From Pictodentalium vernedei (lineage: Eukaryota; Mollusca; Scaphopoda; Dentaliida; Dentaliidae), in the NCBI GenBank assembly GCA_031216915.1, contig CM062289.1:250227113-250291112 (forward strand): a stretch of 64,000 nt of DNA, given 5' to 3'. Numbering within the stretch: the first letter of the stretch is position 1; each line of letters begins with the position of its first letter. Shown piece by piece: positions 56,938-64,000 of the stretch. The position numbers and the translations under genes are program-made. The notes under the pieces are model-generated. The model was not told where the DNA came from. It worked only from the letters and a program-made list of their open reading frames with translations, and made no database searches.

Positions 56938-58177
56938 ATATGTGCAAGCATGTTTTGCATGAATGAAAATTTGAGAACAGAAAAATTGATAAATATACCG
57001 GTTAATGTTGAGTAGGGTCGACAAAAACATAGACTAAAGTCCTCTACATATACATTGTTGCATAATCTCTTCGAAACTGCAAAATTGATTCGGAAAGTCG
57101 CTACAGGTCATGTTGTAAGCGATGATTTCGTTTAGGAACTCCATGTTGAGAGAGTTCATTTGTTATGTGTGTTTCGCATTATAATGATTGGTCTGTTTCA
57201 TATTACTAATGTTTCATACCATTTAAGTAACACATCATGGTTTTGGTTATTTTTCCATAAAAGCAGAAAACTAGTAAAAGTATCATTTGAAAATTTCAAA
57301 ATCATCAATGATCCATAATTTCCTATTCTCACAAACAGAATCAAATTCTTTCCTCATTATATATAGCTGCACCTGTCGACAAATCGTATAAGGCATACGG
57401 GATGTTGACCACGTTGAACGCAGTTTTATCTGATAACCATAGAGTATAACAACCGTTGTATGTACTTGAAGTATATACAACGGGTGTTGTATATAATTAT
57501 AATTTATGCGAACGACCTCTGACCTCTTTCAATTACATTTTCATTCATTCATTCATGAAACATCGTTATATCACAGGGCAGGTTCTAATTGTACGCTTAT
57601 TGCACTTTGTCAAAATCCTCTGATGGTGTCATTTCTTATTTATTTTGCTTCAATAAAGGCAACCTAAAATTTTGCTTCAAAACATTGTAGAAATTACTTG
57701 AATGTTAATAGTAATTAGTATGCAGCGACTGCGAACTATTTATAGTCACGGCCTCGATCAAAAGTACTCGTGGAACTGCGCTAATTAAAAGTTCGTCTGC
57801 TCTACCTGAAAAAAAAACACTTCGTAAAAATTGTAAACAAACGCTAAATTATTTGTTATATTGGGACTACAGCATAAAACACGGAAGAAAACTGGAACTA
57901 TGTCAAAAAAAGAATAACTCTACTGAAACACCGTTTTGTTACTGTTAATAAAATAGTTGAAATTTATTTTGTTCCAGCGCAGTTACATGATGCAAGAAGT
58001 GCAATCGCACTTTACAATCGCCGTCATCGATTTTGTAATGTAAGGGACACAACTCTATGCGTCTTGTCCTATTTCTTTTGTCTCGTAGACTGGTTTTCTT
58101 TGGAGGCCCGTGGGAAGCATATATAAGTCGGGTAGACGCACGAGACGGGTGTCTGTTTGTTATCAGATAAAAACAAT
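56938..58177. other. intronic DNA, no feature seen
   Basis: A small hairpin near 57456-57482 (GTTGTATGTAC and GTATATACAAC) and TTCATTCATTCATTCATG at 57541. Otherwise empty. Confidence 0.4.
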
Positions 58178-58315
58178 AAACATATAGTGTGTTTTTATAT
58201 CTGTGTTATACAACTCTTTGAAATATGGTTTATTTTTTTCTCGGCGAAGCCTCGAAAAAATAAACCATATTTCAACTCGTTGTATAACACAGATATAAAA
58301 ACACACTATATGTTT
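58178..58315. repeat. long near-perfect hairpin, GGCGAAGCC loop
   Basis: Arms of about 62 bp start AAACATATAGTGTGTTTTTA and run through CTGTGTTATACAACTC and AAATATGGTTTATTTTTT. The turn is TCGGCGAAGCCTCGA. Two or three mismatches. Confidence 0.85.
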
Positions 58316-58769
58316 ACTGTCTATATCTCCCATTACTTAAATCTTCAACACTTTACGCACACGCTCACCAGCCACACAATCGTAAATGACGCCAGGTGTG
58401 TGTAAGGAGGGGGTATGGAGTGAATTGCATAATTATGTTACCTATGAGCCACTCTTATACAACAAATGGATGTTTTTCGGTTACAAATTAAAATATAAAC
58501 TAGGGTTTTATGACATGTAGTTTGGCAAATATTGCACTGCGGTCGATATTGAAGCTTATCGACCCATCCGTCACCCCAAAAATCACATATTGACCTTAGC
58601 AACTGCACGTACACATACCTGGGTGTCTGGTGAGTTCTTAAATATATTGTGCCTGTCAACCGTGAACAATGTTTGTTAATTTACATTGCATTTAAAATTC
58701 AAATATCTTTGCTATAAGTTTAAGATTAATGCGTTAAATTATGCTAAAGTTAAAGTGTTCGAACCCAGA

Positions 58770-59014
58770 TACAGTACGTGGAGAGTGGATTGTAACTGAA
58801 TCACCCGCGGAGTGGAGTTATCACCCAAAGTATCACATTCAAATTCTGGACATATGGACAAAAAAACAAGCAATGTTTCAGCCAATGCAACCGGAGGTCC
58901 ATTGGCTGGAACTTTGCTTGTGATGATTGTCTTGCAACATATTTGCAATTATTGCTCGGGTGGAATCTCCACTCTGTGGGTGATTTAATGATAATACACT
59001 CTCCACGTACTGTA
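58770..59014. repeat. TA-CAGT MITE, perfect 18-bp ends
   Basis: TACAGTACGTGGAGAGTG and its exact complement bound 245 bp. The inner arms (CACCCGCGGAGTGGAG-type, CCAATG...CATTGG) also pair. Ends TA-CAGT suggest Tc1/mariner-type mobilisation. Confidence 0.8.
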
Positions 59015-59457
59015 GACCTGTGTGTAGCAGCGTGTTGCAGAGACTAATAATTATTGAAATAATAATGCAATATAATGTTGCTGTGTATTTAAGTTTCAGT
59101 GCGAAAGAAGTTTTGCAACATTCTAATTCTAAAGTTTATTAAAAATGTCAGCACTCGAAAATAGAAAAAATATTTGGATTGAAACGAAAGCCTTCCAAAG
59201 TAAATAAGAATTGAACAACTTAACAATACATCTGGAATGTAAGTACAAGATTCTACTTAAATAGAAGGACTGCGATATTGACTCGTAACATCTAGGATAT
59301 TTGATCCTCTGTTGAGCACAGAGAAAATGCTGACGGATTCGGGCATGGCTTTTTTCATTTCTTGTCAAAGATTTACCCTTTTTCTCATCAACAACCTGAA
59401 CGTATCACTTCAAAACGTTTATAAATACAAATTATCACAACAATCTATTAACCCTTT
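59015..59457. other. intronic DNA, no feature seen
   Basis: Nothing recognised. Confidence 0.4.
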
Positions 59458-59685
59458 ACCTAACACGAAAAGCAGACGACACTTTATAACATTATTTAAT
59501 AATTCATGTTTTGCGTTCAAAAGATAGCTTATGGCCCTCATTGGAACTAGCGCAGTGAGCACGTTCCAATGAGAGGTCATAAGCTATGTTTTTGAGGCCA
59601 AACATGAAAAAATAATGAAAATTGAATGGCATTTTTTGTGAATAGCGACGGCTGGTTTTGGCCGTTACGTCGAGTAGAGGGTTAG
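59458..59685 (+). repeat. TTAA MITE subfamily B, copy 6
   Basis: TTAACCCTTTACC to GAGTAGAGGGTTAG. Arms CTCATTGG and CCAATGAG pair; the loop has changed to CTAGCGCAGTGAGCACG. Confidence 0.8.
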
Positions 59686-60264
59686 TCAGCGCCGTCGTAT
59701 TCCGCTGGCGAGACCAGATCAGCCAGTGCAAACAAGATCCTGTAGGTGTCTTATTTGAACTGGTTTCTGTGATAATGCTTTTTATATAACAGGAGGTATG
59801 TAAAAGATTGAACCCGACACCTGGAATGCCAAAAAAAGAAGAAATTATAGAATGCTAGTACCCAGACGTTCTGTGAAAAAAACTCTCGAGTTTTTATTTT
59901 GCGTTCGTAAATTGTTGTCTCGAAAATTTTCACACGTCTTTGACATCTCGAAGGTCTGTTTAAACATGGCATAGTATGGATCTGGATCAGCTGAGACTCG
60001 TTTTCTGGCAAATTGGAATTGGAGAGCAGACGACAACGATATTGAGGAGTTATTTGTAACTGTTATATAAAACAAATGTGACGCTTGTTTTTATACTTTT
60101 TTATTTTGAGCGATACTGTCGTGTGACTACTCAGTGCTATAAGAATGGTTGTTTTGCACTCAATTGGTTAATCCCTTATCTGTTCACTGTAGACTATATT
60201 ATGTGTATAACCACCCTTAAGGATGTACAATAAATCCTAATTGTCATCTGTTTTTATCTTTCAG
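59686..60264. other. intronic DNA, no feature seen
   Basis: Overlapping minus-strand frames (59751-60075) are unrecognised. Confidence 0.4.
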
Positions 60265-60411
60265 ATATTACCCATTCCCGAAGTCTCGAAGTGGAACCTC
60301 AGGGAATTCATCTTCAACGACTTTCTTCTAAATAAAGATGAAATGGTTCTTGCCAGCATATCAATTTTCAAGGAATTGGGACTCTTGAGGAAGTTCCGAA
60401 TTGACTACGAA
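60265..60411 (+). CDS. PDE11A: PDE11-like phosphodiesterase, pre-catalytic exon
   Basis: TATCTTTCAG before 60265, GAA|GTGAGT after 60411, 49 codons. It encodes EVSKWNLREFIFNDFLL, DEMVLASISIFKELGLL and RKFRIDYE. It corresponds to the first helices of the PDE catalytic domain (FxDFxL, then MFxELGLVxKFxIDYE in PDE11). KFRIDYE favours PDE11 over PDE5, which differs here. Confidence 0.95.
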
Positions 60412-60529
60412 GTGAGTGTAACGTGGGATGATATATTATTCACGAACGTTTATTAAAATCAATATTCATTTCAGTTAATTTTTCAGAAAATAGAGAATTT
60501 GTTTCATCTCATATCCCTTACATTTTGGA

Positions 60530-60840
60530 GCAAAGATCGCAAGAGCAGATGGCACTTGCAAACAATTTCTTGAATTACTTTTTTTCTCTTTTTGCCTCAA
60601 AACATGGACTTCATTAGGATGAACTCGTTCCACTGATGGGGTAATAAGTTATAGTTTGGAGACGAAAAGTAGCTTAAGCCTGAAAACATGTCCTGTAACC
60701 TTTATTGGGATGGAATCATTCCAGTGAGAGAGTCATAAACTATATTTTTAAGACAAACAGTGAAACAATAATAAAATACAAGTGGAGATTTTTATGAATA
60801 GCGCTGGCCAGTATTTTCGTTACGTTGTGTAAAGGATTAA
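60530..60840. repeat. degenerate TTAA MITE subfamily B, possibly doubled
   Basis: GCAGATGGCACTTGCAAAC at the left, a hairpin-like part at 60600-60660, a second one at 60690-60760, and AATAGCGCTGGCC with AAAGGATTAA at the right. It looks like two fused or internally duplicated copies. Confidence 0.5.
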
Positions 60841-61040
60841 CCCATTTATCCATGGAATCTTCCCGTTAGTACAAAGACAAATACTAGAAACATACCCATT
60901 CAGTTTGTTGAGCAGAACCAATAGAATTTGCAACCTGAAGCCACATGGGTGCAGGCTGAAAATACTATTTGTCTACCCACAAGTGATTCAACAACATTTG
61001 TGTGTTCGAGATTCGAACATACGTTACTGGCACGTGCAAC
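60837..61040. repeat. degenerate TTTGAACCC-type MITE
   Basis: TTAACCCATTTATCCATGG start; the centre keeps AACCTGAAGCCACATGG and GTGCAGGCTGAAAATACT, as in the 11.5 and 31.7 kb copies. The right end is unclear. Confidence 0.35.
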
Positions 61041-61168
61041 ACTTGGCCGCTATGACATTAGAATGGCATTAGAAAGACATTAGAGTGACATTAGAAAGAC
61101 ACTGCGATCCCAGTTATGCTAGTCAGTGAACAGACGTATGTTTTGTCTTATCCATAATGATTTGTGGT

Positions 61169-61533
61169 AGCACGCTGGATCATTGATTAGAGCATTGGAA
61201 TTTATATTGAAAGGTTGACGGTTCGATCCTTCCGCGCGCCATCTACGCTGTGTCCTTGGGCAACGCACGCAATCCCGACTGCCCACGTGGGGACACGATG
61301 ACGCTGTTTATTAAGGCGTAGTGCACGTCGATGGTCGACTTGCCTTCAACCGTTGCTAACTCTTATTGGGCCGGGCTATTAAATTGGAGAGTCAAACAGT
61401 TGCTTGCCGTTGCTGTGTGGTTCTCTCCGGGTACTACGGCTTCCCTTACCCGTAAAACTGTCCGATACGATATGACTCTGGCTGTTAAAAGTGTCGTTAA
61501 ATCTTAGTTAGCAAAGAAACAAACACAACGGTC
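61169..61533 (+). mobile_element. SINE copy 6, second subfamily
   Basis: Head GTAGCACGCTGGATCATTGA, B box GACGGTTCGATCC, body GCGTAGTGCACGTCGATGG, end GCTGTTAAAAGTGTCGTTAA. It has little A-rich tail left (AAAGAAACAAACAC). Confidence 0.85.
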
Positions 61534-61673
61534 ACTGGGCAGGAGATAAAAATGCAAAATATCTAGAAAGATAAGATTCCATACTGCTACTGTCTGGGGA
61601 AATATCACTTATAGAAGTATTAACGTTTTAACTCTCAAACTGCTTAGCATTTTCACAGGTATTTTTCATCAAA

Positions 61674-61707
61674 CCTAGTCCTGGCTGCTTCACAGCAGCC
61701 ATGACTA
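61674..61707. repeat. short hairpin, CATGGCTGC family, copy 2
   Basis: CTAGTCCTGGCTGC, loop TTCACA, GCAGCCATGACTAG. Counterpart of 2361-2393. Confidence 0.6.
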
Positions 61708-62428
61708 GATTTACTGAAAAATTCATATACCTATTACTCAAATCATTAGTGAACGAATCCATTTAATTTACAGGGGAAAAATTTGATTAAATGTGCCCGA
61801 ATTATGCTTATTTCAATGTCAAAAGAAAATCTGCCCTGGGCAGGAATATCTACCAGCACTATGCAGTGAGTTAAATCTGCTATCCATAAATGTTTTGCGT
61901 GACTATAACAATGGCAGTGCATGAGCGGACGACATAATGGACGCCCACGAAGTGTCAAAGCCTCGTAATACTGAAAGATCGAATCGTTAGCAAACCTCCC
62001 CACCCTCCACAGTGACACCCAATGTTTCACTGTGTTTACAACATTGGACAGAGAAATTCGGCCTGATTGAGACTCTGGTCGACATTTTCTGTCCATTTTG
62101 TTTTCAAAGCTGCAGTAGAAGTCGTCGAAAAAGAAATTGAATCGCAAGTACTGTGTTCGTTTGAATAATCTTACTTTCGCTACATTTTATTGATTCGACA
62201 AACTAGTGATAGTGTGTCGAGACCAAGTGACGTTCTGGTCGAGAAAGTGGGCGTTTGCGCCTAATTTGTTTTATTCAGTACTCAGTAGTACATAGGACGA
62301 TATAATTCAGGTTTTCATGGCTGAGTTTTGGAGATACTAGTAAACCATATGTAGTAACACAAATTTCAGACACGGTATCAATTGGTGTTGTTTTTTTACA
62401 ACAATCCTCTCTTCTTTTTCACTTGCAG
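61708..62428. other. intronic DNA, no clear feature
   Basis: GGCCTGATTGAGACTCTGGTCG near 62060 may be a diverged end of the TCGCGATC family. A 133-codon minus frame here is unrecognised. Confidence 0.35.
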
Positions 62429-62536
62429 ACACTGTGCCGATGGCTCTTGACAGTACGCAAAAACTACAGAAATATCGCGTACCACAATTGGCGGCATGCA
62501 TTCAATGTATGTCAAGTCATGTTCTCTTCGTTGCTC
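62429..62536 (+). CDS. PDE11A: PDE11-like phosphodiesterase, start of catalytic core
   Basis: TTCACTTGCAG before 62429, CTC|GTAAGT after 62536, 36 codons. It encodes [17 protein letters not shown], then [15 protein letters not shown]. The first His of HNWRHA is the proton-donating general acid of class I PDEs, and the second is a metal ligand. The HD-type residues and the rest of the domain lie beyond the window. [14 protein letters not shown] is the PDE11 form. Confidence 0.97.
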
Positions 62537-62648
62537 GTAAGTATTTTTCCATTCTTCGTTGAGTCTATTCTTTCGAATGTATGATTAATCAGAGCCGATT
62601 TTTCTCTATCCGGCCTGTAGTAATTGAAAATATAAATCAACCTGAAAT

Positions 62649-63266
62649 TAGAGATGGACAATATACAGAAAAACCGATACCGAGAACATGGGGATACCGA
62701 AAAACCAAACCGAACCAAACATTGAATATCGAAACCATCTGCATTTTCAATTTTTTCAACATTTCCTATTTATGCCTTGTTAGGCTTGATAGTAGTTGAA
62801 ATGTTCATAGTCATGGAAAAGGTCTCTGATTTTCTTGGGTCTGGGCAATTGTCTTGAATTCCCTCTAGACTGCAACCTGTTCGTGTCCGGTTGCTTAGCA
62901 GTAATCTGTCTATTGCCAGCATGACCTTTTAATGATGGTATCTTAAGGGAACATGCTCTGAGATCACACAAAGCTGGATTAGGCCTTGAAAGGTTAAGGT
63001 ATGTTGGAACAAGTCACAGAATTACTGTAGATATGATTTGTGTTGGCAAAAGAATGCTGGCGTTGAGCTCATTGGCAGTGACATTTGTGTTGCAGTGGTA
63101 GAATGATACGAGAACAATTTATTCTGTATTTTCCTGATGTGAATTCCCCTTTGGTACTCTCCACAAATCTCAGTCAAATCAAATACCGAATCGATACCGT
63201 GGTATACTCCTCTAAAAATACCAGTCCGATACAGAACTCAAAAATCCAATACCGCCTATCTCTACC
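62649..63266. repeat. possible hAT-like MITE
   Basis: TAGAGATGGACAATATAC at the left and CAATACCGCCTATCTCTA at the right are imperfect inverted ends. Both are followed inwards by ATACCGA-type text. No convincing target duplication was found. Confidence 0.4.
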
Positions 63267-63346
63267 AGTTACCTAAAGGGCAACCCGTGACGGATTTCTT
63301 AAGTGAGGGGAGGCTGGAATAATATATATCTATACGTTTACCCTTG

Positions 63347-63596
63347 CTAACCCTTTACCTAACACAAAATGCAGACAACACTTACAAATAAAATGCTTGA
63401 ATAACTTTTTTTTTTATTCTTTGCGTCAAAAACATAGCTTATGACCCCTCATTGGAATGAACTCGTCGAGCTCGTTCCTGTGAGGCGTCATAAGCTATGT
63501 CTTTAACTCAAAAAATAAAAAATAACGGAAACAGAATGGCAGTTTTTGTGAATAGAGCTGGCCGTTTTTTTTCCGTTACGGTGGGTAAAGGGTTAA
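63347..63596 (+). repeat. TTAA MITE subfamily B, copy 7
   Basis: CTAACCCTTTACC to GGGTAAAGGGTTAA. The left arm is CTCATTGG, the right arm CTGTGAGG; pairing is lost at the variable site. Confidence 0.85.
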
Positions 63597-64000
63597 TAAA
63601 AATGCTAAGACTGAAAACCTCGATCACTACAGGTTACGTCATGTGTTTCTGTTATAAGGTTGATATGCTGTGTTGTACTACACTGTTGGAAAGGGTTCAG
63701 AGATTCCTTTTCAACAATGTATTACATCACAGCTCTTCTTCGCCACAGTGAAATAGACCAATATGCTGTGTAAATTGCTCAGATAGAATTTTTCCAAACC
63801 TTAATTTACATCTCAGCATTTCTTCTTCAACGTTGAAACGTCATTATAAATGGGTCGTGGTTCTGGAAAGGTTAACAAATAAAAAAAAATGGAAATTCGA
63901 GAAAATGTTCTGCTTATTGCTCGAGGTGAAGGAATATAGGTGAACGAAAAACCAGTCGCCCAGTTCTTTTGAGGCGACCAATAGACGAAGCAAATGACTG
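63597..64000. other. intronic DNA, no feature seen
   Basis: The next PDE exon should lie further on. None of its expected motifs (HDxDHRG) can be read here. Confidence 0.4.

Noticed and set aside
61746..62147. 133-codon minus-strand frame
   Set aside because: Overlaps repeat-like sequence and has no recognised domain.

Overview
This is a eukaryotic, intron-bearing, AT-rich and repeat-dense window, almost certainly from an invertebrate animal. Vertebrate-type telomeric repeats (TTAGGG), an I-clade-like LINE with an RNase H domain, a Penelope-like element, CR1-like LINE remains and tRNA-headed SINEs ending in (AAAT)n suggest a marine invertebrate, perhaps a mollusc or another lophotrochozoan. 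The sequence alone does not fix the species. No bacterial gene organisation is present, and most short open frames are chance or lie inside repeats.

The one clear host gene is a plus-strand cyclic-nucleotide phosphodiesterase of the PDE11 type. Seven small exons (21528-21642, 36358-36433, 40817-40884, 49722-49814, 56246-56296, 60265-60411, 62429-62536) have consensus AG/GT borders and compatible phases. Joined, they encode the second half of a GAF domain, the linker and the start of the catalytic domain, up to the metal-binding HNWRHAF motif. The 5' exons (GAF-A, first part of GAF-B) and the 3' exons (rest of the catalytic domain) were not found here. Introns of roughly 2 to 15 kb carry most of the repeats.

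Region by region. 1-14.7 kb: upstream or intronic DNA with many short inverted-repeat elements (MITEs), a hAT-like MITE with target-site duplication and a 0.75-kb foldback. 14.7-21.4 kb: a near full-length but dead LINE (endonuclease, RT, RNase H) inserted into a SINE with an 11-bp target duplication. 21.5-30.2 kb: a nest of transposons. A Penelope-like RT is split by MITEs, a SINE and a LINE fragment; the LINE fragment is itself split by a Tc1/mariner copy whose catalytic core is replaced by telomeric repeats. 30-42 kb: PDE exons 2 and 3, a SINE-broken unknown ORF, a LINE tail and more MITEs. 42.6-47.8 kb: a large 153-bp satellite with higher-order structure. 48.06-48.59 kb: four nearly identical 132-bp repeats. 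48.7-64 kb: a CR1-like fragment, PDE exons 4 to 7 and more MITEs and SINEs.

The most notable patterns are the TTAA-flanked MITE family whose hairpin arms co-vary within copies, the telomeric filler in the Tc1 element, the higher-order satellite, and the shared 3' tail of the LINE and the SINEs. No CRISPR array, rRNA, genuine tRNA gene or viral gene was found. Most coordinates of repeats are read by eye and may be off by a few bases.
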